Part shown: positions 26,086 to 34,740 of the stretch, piece after piece
Layout of the letters: every line of letters begins with the position of its first letter
How positions within the stretch are numbered: position 1 is the stretch's first letter
Origin: Herbinix sp.
GTDB taxonomy: Bacteria; Bacillota; Clostridia; Lachnospirales; Lachnospiraceae
Length of the DNA stretch: 64,000 nucleotides
Reading direction: 5' to 3'
NCBI GenBank assembly: GCA_029238935.1
Contig: JAQZBN010000004.1
Coordinates: forward strand, 62,001 to 126,000
The notes under the pieces: generated by a model
What the model saw: the letters and a program-made list of their open reading frames with translations, nothing else
What the model was told of the DNA's origin: nothing
Database searches by the model: none
Made by a program: the position numbers and the translations under genes

Positions 26086-26856
26086 ATGTTGATTCATCAG
26101 ACCACAAATTCTGTGGGCAATTATAATTACAACGCATATATTTATGATAATTGTGAATGGTATTATCATTTTCATAATAATTATGAGCTTTTATATGTAC
26201 AATCCGGTGAACTTCGAGCATCGATTGATACCCATACGGAAGAGCTCTGTGCCGGTGATTTTGCTCTTATATTACCAAATCAAATTCATTCCTATCAGAC
26301 ACCAAATAATTCAAAGGTATGGATCGGTGTATTCTCAGAAGATTTCATATACGCATTTTCCGCACATATTAACAAAAAGGTAGGAGTATCCGCTAAGTTT
26401 CAGTGCGATGCTACCCTTAAGAATTATGTTCTTTATCATTTGATCGATGTGAATACCCGTGATACGTTTCTTTTAAAGTCCTGTTTCTATGCGATCTGTA
26501 ACCAATACTTAAAGAACATTACCTTGATTGACCAGCAGTTTGACAATGAGGATTTACTATGTAAAATGATTGACTATGTTTCGAATCATTTCAAATCAAA
26601 TATTACGCTGAAGCAGATGGCAGCGGATCTCGGATTTGAATATCACTACCTTTCCAGACGATTTCATTCCATTTTTAATATGAACTTTTGTCAGTTTGTG
26701 AATCAATACCGAGTTAATTACGCCCAGGAATTACTGGCACAGCAATATGGCACCATGGCTGAAGTTGCGTTTGAAAGTGGTTTTCAAAATATTAGAAGCT
26801 TCAATAATACTTATAAAAAGTTCTTTCATTCCGTACCTAGTGAGTTTAATAAATAA
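26086..26856 (+). CDS. AraC-family regulator with cupin sensor domain, divergent from the glycyl radical operon
   Basis: A 256-residue regulator. The N-terminal cupin (about 10-95) contains the typical HFHNNYELLYVQSG stretch and an NQIHSY motif. The C-terminal AraC domain has two HTH units (ITLKQMAADLGFEYHYLSRRF and TMAEVAFESGFQNIRSFNNTY). I placed the start at ATG 26086 because GGAGGTGAGATCC precedes it; a frame opening at 26071 overlaps this ribosome binding site. It is divergent from the activase gene with only 101 bases between starts, so it most probably senses the substrate of the glycyl radical enzyme and turns the operon on. Confidence 0.92.
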   Translation: MLIHQTTNSVGNYNYNAYIYDNCEWYYHFHNNYELLYVQSGELRASIDTHTEELCAGDFALILPNQIHSYQTPNNSKVWIGVFSEDFIYAFSAHINKKVGVSAKFQCDATLKNYVLYHLIDVNTRDTFLLKSCFYAICNQYLKNITLIDQQFDNEDLLCKMIDYVSNHFKSNITLKQMAADLGFEYHYLSRRFHSIFNMNFCQFVNQYRVNYAQELLAQQYGTMAEVAFESGFQNIRSFNNTYKKFFHSVPSEFNK

Positions 26857-26963
26857 AAAACCAATTTCTATCTATACCAATAGCTGGCTGTACTAAATCT
26901 CTAATGAACATATTCTTTTAATTTTACTACATCCTGTATTAACAGATTTATCTTTTCTACGAC

Positions 26964-27015
26964 AAAAAGAACTCCATTTATCCAACTAACTACGGATAAA
27001 TGGAGCTCTTTATTT
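26964..27015. terminator. Bidirectional terminator between AraC and ABC permease genes
   Basis: CTCCATTTATCC pairs with GGATAAATGGAG around a 10-base loop and is flanked by AAAAAGA and TCTTTATTT. It serves the convergent genes ending at 26856 and 27090. Confidence 0.85.
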
Positions 27016-27089
27016 GATTCTATTCTGTTGTGTAACTTACCTAATTATTAGAAGCCTAAGTCCTTATCATAACCTCTTAAGAATTAATG

Positions 27090-28694
27090 TTATGCTCCAA
27101 TATCTCTCTTACGATATCCAACAAAGCCGCATATGGTAAAACAAATGGCTAATGCTGTCAAGATCAATACTTTTGCATAATTCATCTCTTCCACCGGAAT
27201 CTTTGGAATATTACCAAAGGGCGAAAGCTTCGTTGCCCATTCCGGTACCTGAAGAATTCCACCTAAATAAACGACAAAGAACGAATATCCAAGGTAAAGC
27301 CATATGATACTAACTGCCTTAGGAAAAACACCAAGAAAGAATACTGCCAACCCGATCATAAACCATAAAGCCGGAAGATACACAAACCCTGCTTGAAGCA
27401 TTCTCCCCAAAGAAATCGGATCTTCCATCACTGCTGCTCCTGCTGACCAAAGTCCAAAGACTGCTAAAAATTGCAGTACAATCGATCCAATCAAAGATAT
27501 GAGCAAGAAGCTACCCATCAGCCACGCTCTGGATACCGATCTGGCAAGAAGGTGCTCCAGGCGGCTTCTTTTTTCTTCCCCGCGAATCTTTGTAATATAC
27601 AAAAGAACCGGTATTGCGCAGATCATAGATATTACAGACATTAAGGTTGTGACAAATAGTTCCGTTAAGGTAAAACCTTCTGCGGAAGGCAAGATTAAAC
27701 TCATCATCTCGTTGGTTTCAAAGAAGGTCTCCAAATCACCTAACACAGATCCATAAGATGCACCTACCATGAACATACCGATTGCCCATCCAATGATGTT
27801 GGAACGCTGTAATCTAGCTGCCAAACCAAAAGGGCTCTGCAAAAAGGCTGAGGCGTTTTTTTTGCCCGGCTTTGCAGGAATAAATCCTGCTTCCAGATCC
27901 CTGATGGCATTTAGGTATAAAGCGATAATTGTAACAACGATAGAAGCAAACACTGTAATCCAGATGGGCCACCAAATGTTTTCCACATAAACTTTCGTTC
28001 TTAAAATCCAGCCCAGCGGAGAACACCAGGACATAGTTTCACTGCTTACATCTCCCACGGCACGGATGAGGTATGCCACTCCAAGAAAGGTAAATGAATA
28101 TCCGATCGCTCCACGGGAGCTTTCTGCTAATTGTGAAAATAGTGCTGCAATTGCAGTAAATATAAATCCCGTCGCACCCAAAGCTGCTCCAAAGAGCAGT
28201 GATCCTTCCAGATCCATACTTTCTATCCCCATTGCATACAATCCAAAACCGGTGAATAACGATAAGATCATATTAGCTCCAAAGGATACGAGAACTGTTG
28301 CACATAGATTTGACAGTCTTCCGACCGGAAGTGAACGGATTACTTCAATTCGTCCTCCTTCTTCATCCTTACGGGTATGGCGTACTACAAGAAAGATACT
28401 CATAAATGCCACCGCAAGAGCTGTAAATAGCAGCATCTCATTGGCAAACATCGCGCCTGTAGTATACTGACCCGTTTCATAAATAGGGCCAACCATAGCG
28501 ACCATCGCTGGATTTTTCATCGTTTCCGCCATGATCATCCGATCCTGTTCCGTCGGGTATAGTTCGGTAAAGGAGGATGCAACCAGTATGGTAACGATTA
28601 CAATAGATAAAATCCATATCGGGATACGAATTCGATCTCTTCGTATTACTAGCTTTGCTAACCTCCCAGTATGGGATAAGTGTCTATTTGACAT
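27090..28694 (-). CDS. ABC-2-type exporter permease
   Basis: A 534-residue integral membrane protein with about twelve hydrophobic segments (for example IPIWILSIVIVTILVASSF near the N-terminus and VLILTALAICFTICGFVG at the end). It resembles the large two-lobed permeases of TetR-regulated multidrug or antimicrobial-peptide exporters in Firmicutes (KDEEGGRIEVIRSLPVGRLS in the first loop; EEKRSRLEHLLARSVSR in the second, the same coupling-helix motif twice, so it looks like an internal duplication). The start ATG overlaps the stop of the ATPase gene by one base (TAATG), so the pair is translationally coupled. It is the last gene of the tetR-ATPase-permease operon. The exported compound is unknown. 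Confidence 0.9.
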   Translation of the reverse strand: MSNRHLSHTGRLAKLVIRRDRIRIPIWILSIVIVTILVASSFTELYPTEQDRMIMAETMKNPAMVAMVGPIYETGQYTTGAMFANEMLLFTALAVAFMSIFLVVRHTRKDEEGGRIEVIRSLPVGRLSNLCATVLVSFGANMILSLFTGFGLYAMGIESMDLEGSLLFGAALGATGFIFTAIAALFSQLAESSRGAIGYSFTFLGVAYLIRAVGDVSSETMSWCSPLGWILRTKVYVENIWWPIWITVFASIVVTIIALYLNAIRDLEAGFIPAKPGKKNASAFLQSPFGLAARLQRSNIIGWAIGMFMVGASYGSVLGDLETFFETNEMMSLILPSAEGFTLTELFVTTLMSVISMICAIPVLLYITKIRGEEKRSRLEHLLARSVSRAWLMGSFLLISLIGSIVLQFLAVFGLWSAGAAVMEDPISLGRMLQAGFVYLPALWFMIGLAVFFLGVFPKAVSIIWLYLGYSFFVVYLGGILQVPEWATKLSPFGNIPKIPVEEMNYAKVLILTALAICFTICGFVGYRKRDIGA

Positions 28695-29590
28695 TATTTC
28701 ACACCTCCCTCACTCTGATAATGACGCATGAAGAGATCCTCAAGGGTAGGTGGCGCACTTTCTAATTTAACGATTCCATATTGGCTTACATAACTCATTA
28801 CATTACCAAGTTCTTTGGAATCCACCTGGAACGTAACGGTCAGATTTTTCTTTGTGATATCGTAGACACCACTTACTTTACTTAAACTCTCCATTGGCTG
28901 CTTTGTCTCAACCACTAAATTTGTTCTGGTTAGGTGGCGCAGTTCATCCAAGGTTCCTGTCTCCATAATCTTACCCTGTTTAATAATGCTTACTTTGTCA
29001 CAAAGTCTTTCCACTTCAGATAGAATATGACTGGACAGCAGAATACTCTTGCCGGCATTTTTTACTTCCATAACACATTCCTGAAAAACCTTTTCCATCA
29101 GAGGATCCAAACCGGAAGTAGGTTCATCCAGAATATAAAAGTCTGCATCGGAAGCAAAAGCTGCAATTAAAGCTACCTTCTGACGGTTACCCTTGGAATA
29201 AGTTCTGCACTTTTTACTGGGATCCAGATCAAATCTCTGGATTAACTCCTCTCTTCGATTTTTATGATTCGTACCTCGAAGTTTTACAAACAGATCAATG
29301 ACTTCTCCACCGGTCAAATTTGACCATAGATTAACATCTCCCGGAACATAAGCAATTCGTTTATGTATCTCAACTGCATCCTTCCAAGCATCTTTCCCAA
29401 AGATTTCAGCAGTTCCTTCTGTGGCCTTTAAAATACCTAATAATATTCGGATCGTGGTTGTTTTACCAGCCCCGTTGGGGCCGATAAAACCAAATACCTC
29501 ACCATTTTTAAGATCTAAATTAACCCCGTTTAATGCAGTAAATTTACCATACTTCTTTGTCAGGTTGTTTGTCTTTAATATTGTTGTCAT
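28694..29590 (-). CDS. ABC exporter ATP-binding protein
   Basis: A 298-residue cytoplasmic ATPase. Walker A is GPNGAGKTT (37-45), the signature is YSKGNRQKVALI (a variant of LSGGQ), Walker B is FYILDEPTSGLDP, and the switch histidine lies in LLSSHILSEVERL. A C-terminal extension of about 80 residues is typical of drug-exporter ATPases of the CcmA/DrrA type. GGGAGGG lies six bases upstream of the ATG. It is encoded 12 bases after tetR and overlaps the permease start, and powers that permease. Confidence 0.95.
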   Translation of the reverse strand: MTTILKTNNLTKKYGKFTALNGVNLDLKNGEVFGFIGPNGAGKTTTIRILLGILKATEGTAEIFGKDAWKDAVEIHKRIAYVPGDVNLWSNLTGGEVIDLFVKLRGTNHKNRREELIQRFDLDPSKKCRTYSKGNRQKVALIAAFASDADFYILDEPTSGLDPLMEKVFQECVMEVKNAGKSILLSSHILSEVERLCDKVSIIKQGKIMETGTLDELRHLTRTNLVVETKQPMESLSKVSGVYDITKKNLTVTFQVDSKELGNVMSYVSQYGIVKLESAPPTLEDLFMRHYQSEGGVK

Positions 29591-29602
29591 ACAATTCCCT
29601 CC

Positions 29603-30235
29603 CTATTTATAATAAATCTTTTTAAGATAATCAAGGTATTGATAAAATTCATCCCAATAAGGTCCCATATCAATTTCTGTTAACTTTTTACCTTGATAAC
29701 CGGCAACTAGCTCCTTCTCATAGCCATCCAAGGTCCATCGAATCAACTTAATTACAGTTTCGGGTGGAACATCTTCTCTAAATAGAGTAGTGTCTATGTT
29801 TTTAAATAGTTTCATAAATGCTTTGCTTCTGATCTCATTTAGCATTTGGACCAAGTGATCTGATAAGTCTACATCATGATTGATATATATGGATCCCAGG
29901 AAAGTAAAAACATACGGATTTTCCTGATAAGCCTTCATCTTAAGCATGGCAATTTCCTTATATTTCTCAATAAAATCCCTTTGACTTTCATCAATTTGGT
30001 TAAAATATTCTTCAATGACATACTCTCCGCCTTTTTCTATTAGATAAAAGTAAAGATCCTTTTTATTATTAAAATAGTAAAAAAGCATTCCTTTCCCTAT
30101 TCCAGCCTCCTTTACGATTCGGTTTGTTGATGCTTTCTCAAATCCCTGTTCTGAAAATTCTTTATACGCAGCATTTAATATCCGCACCTGCTTTTCTCGC
30201 TCCAAATTTATAAACGCTTCGGTAATTATAATCAT
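29603..30235 (-). CDS. TetR/AcrR-family repressor of the ABC exporter operon
   Basis: A 210-residue repressor. The HTH spans about residues 20-60 (NAAYKEFSEQGFEKASTNRI, then the recognition part GIGKGMLFYYFNNKKDLY). The C-terminal ligand domain is not informative. It is first in an operon with the ATPase and permease and so senses an exported compound. Two palindromic operators flank its own promoter (30253-30299), strong evidence for autoregulation. One oddity: the only good ribosome binding site, AAGGAG, touches the ATG at 30233-30235, with no spacer. An atypical start a few codons in (for example ATT at 30224-30226, about nine bases after the site) would have proper spacing; I kept the ATG. 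Confidence 0.92.
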   Translation of the reverse strand: MIIITEAFINLEREKQVRILNAAYKEFSEQGFEKASTNRIVKEAGIGKGMLFYYFNNKKDLYFYLIEKGGEYVIEEYFNQIDESQRDFIEKYKEIAMLKMKAYQENPYVFTFLGSIYINHDVDLSDHLVQMLNEIRSKAFMKLFKNIDTTLFREDVPPETVIKLIRWTLDGYEKELVAGYQGKKLTEIDMGPYWDEFYQYLDYLKKIYYK

Positions 30236-30252
30236 CTCCTTAGTCTCTGTTA

Positions 30253-30301
30253 GACCACCCTGGTCGAATCAAATTATAGCACCTTCGACCACAGTGGTCA
30301 A
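30253..30301 (-). promoter_or_regulatory. tetR-operon promoter with two palindromic operators
   Basis: On the minus strand TTGACC (-35, 30296-30301) and TATAAT (-10, 30273-30278) are separated by exactly 17 bases. GACCACAGTGGTC (30287-30299) overlaps the -35, and GACCACCCTGGTC (30253-30265) covers the region just after the start of transcription. The shared core GACCA-n3-TGGTC is a good TetR-type operator, 34 bp apart centre to centre. Confidence 0.8.
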
Positions 30302-30442
30302 TAGAGTTAATCAAATTTTAATGTGAAATATTATCTCCCGATTCACGGCCTATTTAATCAATTTCAGAAAGAGTTTTATCCACAACTCCATATATGAAAA
30401 GGAGCTTTATGCACATTTCTCTTCCCTCCAATGGATAAATGC

Positions 30443-30489
30443 CATAAAAAAATACAGCCCTTGTAGACAAACTCAACAATGGCTGTATC
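30443..30489 (-). terminator. Intrinsic terminator of the beta-lactamase-family gene
   Basis: On the minus strand ATACAGCC and GGCTGTAT form the stem with a roughly 21-base loop, followed by TTTTTTAT. It lies about 85 bases after the stop of the 30573 gene and upstream of the tetR promoter, so it also protects that promoter. Confidence 0.8.
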
Positions 30490-30572
30490 TTCGTTACATC
30501 TTATTTAATAAGTTATATCCTCTCGGAATATCGACAAAGAATTTTATCCTTTCAACGATCAGGTAAGTGTGC

Positions 30573-32738
30573 TTATTGTTTTTCCTTCACCGCATCCTTC
30601 ACATATTCAATCGTAAATTCTGTATAAGCATCTCCGACAAACACAATGTAGCCGCTCTTAGGTAAAGTGACCGTACTCTGCTTGGATACATAGGAAAAGT
30701 TCAGGCAATTATTTTTATCATCATATACAGCATAGGAACTATGCTCCGGTATCGATACTTTAATCGTCTTACTTGCTGTTTTTTCATCAATCCGATACCA
30801 CTGAGCATAACCTTCACCGCCAATCTTGCATCGAAATGAATTCTTCGTAGACAGTGGTAGTATTGCATCCTGTGAAATCATAATACGACCGGAATATTCA
30901 AGATACTCTACCTTACCTTGTTGATAGAAGTGATAATCGTTAATATCCCTTCCATACATACCAGGAATCTGCAGTGTCGTCTGTGCTGTGTTTTCATCCA
31001 CAATCGCTGCATTCAGACAATATCCTTCCAAATCCTTTAGCATAGAGATTTCAACGGCCAAAGGATTCATGAGGTATAATTGAGAGGAGTATTTTTCATT
31101 TATCATAAAGTATTTTTTATTATTTCTTTTATCCCAAACACTCTTTACTTCATCGGAGATTGGATTATCTGATAGCTTCTGTGCTTGATAACCAGCCAGG
31201 GCATACTGTCCCAGACTTGGCAACTTCGCATATATTCCATCATAGAGATAGGTAATGCCATTTCGTTCCTTTACAAATGAAATATACTCATTACCATCAG
31301 CGGAATAGAATCTGCCATTTCCTCCGTAGTTATATCGTCGGGAGCCTGATGCCGGACTATACACATCGGATTGGGTAAGAAAACCTTTTTCATCAATTAC
31401 TATCTTCATTATACTACCATAATAAGCATACAAGCCTTCATATTGCTTGAGGTCAGCTGGCATCGTTTCGTTGATAGGTTTATCAAAGGTTCCGTATGGC
31501 TTAATCTCCTTGATAGATCCTGTTTCCTTCAGCGCAGCGAGTAGTATCTCCTGTGCAAAAGTTTGATCATAAGTACTTGCTCCACCAGATGTCAAAACTG
31601 CCATTGACATATTTTCATATGGCAGCACAATAAGGCTTCCATGATAAAGTAAGGTATCTCCGTCTTTGGTTAACGCTGTAATACCATAATCGTTAAATGG
31701 ATAAGCTTTTACACTATCCCAACCTAATCCATAGGCGAATATGGAGTCCGCTTCCCCTGCCCATAAACCATTCCGATATTCGGGATTGGCCATTTGGTCG
31801 ATTGATTTCTTGCTAAGTATTTTGGTATTGCTGTTATTCATAAAGATTTGGGCATAGTTGCACAAATCTTCTGCAGAAGAATACATTCCACCAGCACCAA
31901 TCATATTTAAGTTATCGGTAGGTAATGAATTCTTTGAACCTGGTTTATAAGTTTTCGAAAGAGCTTCCACATCAAACGAATCCAGAGCAGTCTTCGTAGC
32001 GTTTAACTTTAGCGGCTCGGTTATGTATTTTTTCATATATTCTGTGAAACTTAATCCACTTACCTTCTCCACCAATAACTCTGCTAGTGAAAATCCATCA
32101 TTGCAGTATACGGAAAATTCCCCTGGATTTGCTTTTAATCTCTGGGTCTTTAAAGTATCTAACAAGTTATGGTACGCAGAAAAATCATCATCTCCGAATA
32201 GCATGGAACTGGCAAAGGAACTTCCCATCAAACCGGATGAATGATTTAATAACATCCGAACTGTGATCTCCTTATATCTGCTGTCTGCCATCGTAAACTC
32301 CGGTATATACTCTATAACCGGTGAATCTAAATCTACTTTTCCCTGATCCACTAACTGCATTACTGCAGTTGTCGTAAATACTTTACTGATGGAACCTATC
32401 CCATACATGTTGCGATTTGTTAACTGGTCATCTGACTCCTTACTATAAACGCCTGATTGACCGGATAAAACGATTTCCCCATTAACACTTAAGGCATATT
32501 GAATACTTGTAACCCCGTAGATTGATGTTAATACTTTGGCTTTTTTCTCTGCTAGTTTTAGCGCTTCCCCATACTCATCCGTTGCATATGAGATAATTTC
32601 GTTACTCTCTAGTTCGATACCGGATGATAGTTGGTTGACATCGAATATCGTCTTAGAATATGCTACAGAATTGGGTAACAATAGTAATGATACCGACAAC
32701 ACTATGGCAAAACAGGACTTAATTAATTTTCTTACCAA
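30573..32738 (-). CDS. Secreted serine beta-lactamase/penicillin-binding-family hydrolase
   Basis: About 721 residues. The N-terminal signal (basic KLIK, then a hydrophobic run ending near VAYS at residue 28) indicates export. The beta-lactamase-fold domain (about 60-420) has the active-site SxxK as SISK with Ser116 and Lys119, the YxN motif as YCN (211-213), and HGS in place of the KTG triad (LLYHGSL). This fits class C-like esterases, D-aminopeptidases and PBP4-type proteins. The C-terminal about 250 residues are a separate region without a family I recognise, perhaps for cell-wall attachment. I chose TTG 32736-32738 because GGGAGG lies nine bases upstream; the frame opens further 5' to 32804. 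It is monocistronic, with its own terminator. Confidence 0.85.
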   Translation of the reverse strand: MVRKLIKSCFAIVLSVSLLLLPNSVAYSKTIFDVNQLSSGIELESNEIISYATDEYGEALKLAEKKAKVLTSIYGVTSIQYALSVNGEIVLSGQSGVYSKESDDQLTNRNMYGIGSISKVFTTTAVMQLVDQGKVDLDSPVIEYIPEFTMADSRYKEITVRMLLNHSSGLMGSSFASSMLFGDDDFSAYHNLLDTLKTQRLKANPGEFSVYCNDGFSLAELLVEKVSGLSFTEYMKKYITEPLKLNATKTALDSFDVEALSKTYKPGSKNSLPTDNLNMIGAGGMYSSAEDLCNYAQIFMNNSNTKILSKKSIDQMANPEYRNGLWAGEADSIFAYGLGWDSVKAYPFNDYGITALTKDGDTLLYHGSLIVLPYENMSMAVLTSGGASTYDQTFAQEILLAALKETGSIKEIKPYGTFDKPINETMPADLKQYEGLYAYYGSIMKIVIDEKGFLTQSDVYSPASGSRRYNYGGNGRFYSADGNEYISFVKERNGITYLYDGIYAKLPSLGQYALAGYQAQKLSDNPISDEVKSVWDKRNNKKYFMINEKYSSQLYLMNPLAVEISMLKDLEGYCLNAAIVDENTAQTTLQIPGMYGRDINDYHFYQQGKVEYLEYSGRIMISQDAILPLSTKNSFRCKIGGEGYAQWYRIDEKTASKTIKVSIPEHSSYAVYDDKNNCLNFSYVSKQSTVTLPKSGYIVFVGDAYTEFTIEYVKDAVKEKQ

Positions 32739-32939
32739 GTTGCATTTCCTCCCATTCATATATAATATATTGTTAAAAATCCTATGTAAATATTTCCTAA
32801 ACAACCGCTATTATAACACAGGTTAAATCGTAATCCACTAAATTAATCAAATTCTAATCAATTTCTTGGAAAATCTGCTGGATTATCCCAGCCTTAGCAT
32901 ATATAATTACAGTTATTAAATTAATAGGGAGGAAGTTCA

Positions 32940-33794
32940 ATGAAGAAGTTTCATAAAATCTTCAAGTTTTTTACATTCGCTTTAATACTGTCTATTTTAA
33001 CTCCAACAGTTCTAACTGCTGGAAATCCTACTGTCGCACAGGCCGCTACCATTAAACTAAATAAGAAGACCTTATCTCTTGAAGTAGGAAAAACAACTAC
33101 ATTAAAAGTACTTGGATCTACAAAGAAAGCAACCTGGTCATCAAACAAAAAGTCTGTTGCAACTGTAAGTTCTTCCGGTAAAGTTACCGCTGTAAAAGTA
33201 GGAACTGCAACCATTACAGCTACCATCGACAAGAAAAAGTATTCCTGTACTGTAACAGTTAAGGAACCGGTAAGCAAATATATCACAGAAGCCCCATTTG
33301 ATGCACAGGAACTGACCTTTGCAGGTGTTACCTATGTTACTCCAAAGAACTGGAAGCAAGAAGTTGTACTAGAACAAGGTAATAATGTTGTGTATTCATT
33401 CCAACCGGATACCGTGGATCCTACAACCGGAAGTTCTAACATAAGTCTTGTGATTCAAGAAACCGGAGAGGCAAAACCGGAATACAGTATTATCAAAGAG
33501 TATTTCCAAGGATATATCACCCAGGATCTAATTCTAAACCAATTAGCACAATCTGGCCTTGAAGCAACGATTACAGACTTTGTAACCAGCGATTACGAAG
33601 CAGAACTAGGAACAGCGTTTAAGACCCAGTACAATGCTGTAGTAAATGGTATCTCTATGACTCAGATTATTTATGATCTGTATATTGACAATTATCTTGT
33701 AGAAGTTACCGTAACCGATATTAAGGAAGGCATTACCCCTGATGTGAATGTCGTTGCAGAATATTTGCTAAATTCCCTTCAGCTAAAAAAATAA
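32940..33794 (+). CDS. Secreted protein with a bacterial Ig-like (Big_2) domain
   Basis: A 284-residue exported protein. A signal peptide (residues 1-35, ending AQAA) is followed by a Big_2 domain (about 37-110: LSLEVGKTTTLKVLGSTKKA, WSSNKKSVATVSSSGKVTAV, GTATITATI). A C-terminal domain of about 170 residues (ITEAPFDAQELTFAGVTYVT) has no family I recognise. Its last third resembles small lipocalin-like or stress-protein folds but that is weak. GGGAGG lies nine bases upstream of the ATG. It is flanked by a strong terminator and is probably monocistronic. It most likely acts at or outside the cell wall. The Big_2 repeats at 41960-42680 in the LRR protein are of the same kind. Confidence 0.88.
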   Translation: MKKFHKIFKFFTFALILSILTPTVLTAGNPTVAQAATIKLNKKTLSLEVGKTTTLKVLGSTKKATWSSNKKSVATVSSSGKVTAVKVGTATITATIDKKKYSCTVTVKEPVSKYITEAPFDAQELTFAGVTYVTPKNWKQEVVLEQGNNVVYSFQPDTVDPTTGSSNISLVIQETGEAKPEYSIIKEYFQGYITQDLILNQLAQSGLEATITDFVTSDYEAELGTAFKTQYNAVVNGISMTQIIYDLYIDNYLVEVTVTDIKEGITPDVNVVAEYLLNSLQLKK

Positions 33795-33874
33795 TCGATC
33801 GGTTCTAATCCCGCAAATAATTGATCTAGCTAATGTAAAAAATAAATGAAACGTATAATGTATAACTTATAGTT

Positions 33875-33907
33875 AAAAAAATCAGACCTTCGGGCCTGAT
33901 TTTTTTA
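33875..33907 (+). terminator. Strong intrinsic terminator after the Big_2 protein gene
   Basis: ATCAGACC-TTCG-GGCCTGAT, a stem closed by the stable TTCG tetraloop and followed by seven T. The A-run before it makes it bidirectional in principle. Confidence 0.92.
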
Positions 33908-33988
33908 TACTTAAACTTAACCTAATTTGCATAGATCAAAGTAACATAGTGAAATACTATAGTTATAATAGGTAAAGGAAGTGATTTC

Positions 33989-34135
33989 ATGAGCAAGCAA
34001 TCCAATCAGAGATATCGTAAAGATTTAGAAAAGAAAAATACCGGAAGCAACGCAACGAATTCCACTGAAAATAATACAGATAAAAGCACCGTTGGTGGTC
34101 GCATTTTAAATAATCCCTCCAATAAAGCAAAATAA
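33989..34135 (+). CDS. Small hydrophilic protein of 48 residues, unknown function
   Basis: An ATG at 33989 with AAGGAAG nine bases upstream opens a 48-codon frame ending in TAA at 34135. The product is very hydrophilic, rich in Asn, Ser, Lys and Thr (it starts MSKQSNQRYRKDLEKKN and ends ILNNPSNKAK), without a membrane segment or Cys. Its size and composition recall minor small acid-soluble spore proteins or spore-coat peptides, but I see no diagnostic motif, so that is only a suggestion. A possible -10 TATAAT precedes it (about 33964). It lies 66 bases upstream of the STAY-GREEN gene on the same strand and may share its transcript. Confidence 0.6.
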   Translation: MSKQSNQRYRKDLEKKNTGSNATNSTENNTDKSTVGGRILNNPSNKAK

Positions 34136-34201
34136 TTTTATCTAACCTTTCGCGCTCGTTCATCATATAATACACTAAGGAATATTCCTGGAAGAGATTA
34201 T

Positions 34202-34660
34202 ATGAGACTATTCAATCCTGATAAGCTTATGGTGGATTACCGAGTGGGAGTTACACCTACCCATCCAATCATCCCAAGATGTTACACATTGACTCATTCC
34301 GATACAACAGGGGAGCTATTTCTTACCATTGGAACAAAATATGCTCTTGATCAAACAACAGAAGCAAGGGACGAAGTTCTTGGGGAGTGGATGATGAATC
34401 ACGAAGGTTATTTTTTCTTTATTTATCTATATGTGGATGGTGCAGATGGATCTATGAATACGTCCATTCGTAATCGGATCTTTCGAAATGAGTTGCCCCT
34501 TGCCTTGGAAGCAATTCGATATGGAGACTCCCGATTTTTTAATTCCCACCCAATACTGGATAATCGTCCAATTTACGTACATTTTCGATCAATGAATCCT
34601 CGGTACGACGAGTTGGAATATTGGGGCCATTTTAGTGATTATGATATTACTTACATTTAA
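34202..34660 (+). CDS. STAY-GREEN (SGR) family protein, putative metal dechelatase-like
   Basis: A 152-residue protein matching the staygreen family: the opening FNPDKLMVDYRVGVTPTHPI and the core PRCYTLTHSDTTGELFLTIG are close to plant and bacterial SGR sequences. In plants, SGR removes magnesium from chlorophyll a; some bacterial homologues show the same activity in vitro. His32 and Asp34 in LTHSD line up with residues implicated in catalysis in that family. There is no signal peptide, so it is cytoplasmic. In a non-photosynthetic anaerobe the natural substrate is unknown; another tetrapyrrole is possible. A GAGA-type ribosome binding site is weak (GAAGAGATT before the ATG). It follows the 48-residue gene. 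Family assignment is good; function is open. Confidence 0.8.
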   Translation: MRLFNPDKLMVDYRVGVTPTHPIIPRCYTLTHSDTTGELFLTIGTKYALDQTTEARDEVLGEWMMNHEGYFFFIYLYVDGADGSMNTSIRNRIFRNELPLALEAIRYGDSRFFNSHPILDNRPIYVHFRSMNPRYDELEYWGHFSDYDITYI

Positions 34661-34675
34661 TAGCAGCAGTTTGAA

Positions 34676-34716
34676 AAACCGGTATTGATTTTAATCAAAT
34701 ACCGGTTCATTTTTTC
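34676..34716. terminator. Bidirectional terminator between STAY-GREEN and AraC genes
   Basis: AACCGGTATT pairs with AATACCGGTT, with GATT/AATC closing the loop further, followed by TTTTTT on the plus strand. It serves the convergent genes that end at 34660 and 34741. Confidence 0.85.
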
Positions 34717-34740
34717 CCTGCTCCACATTTGTTAAAAAAA

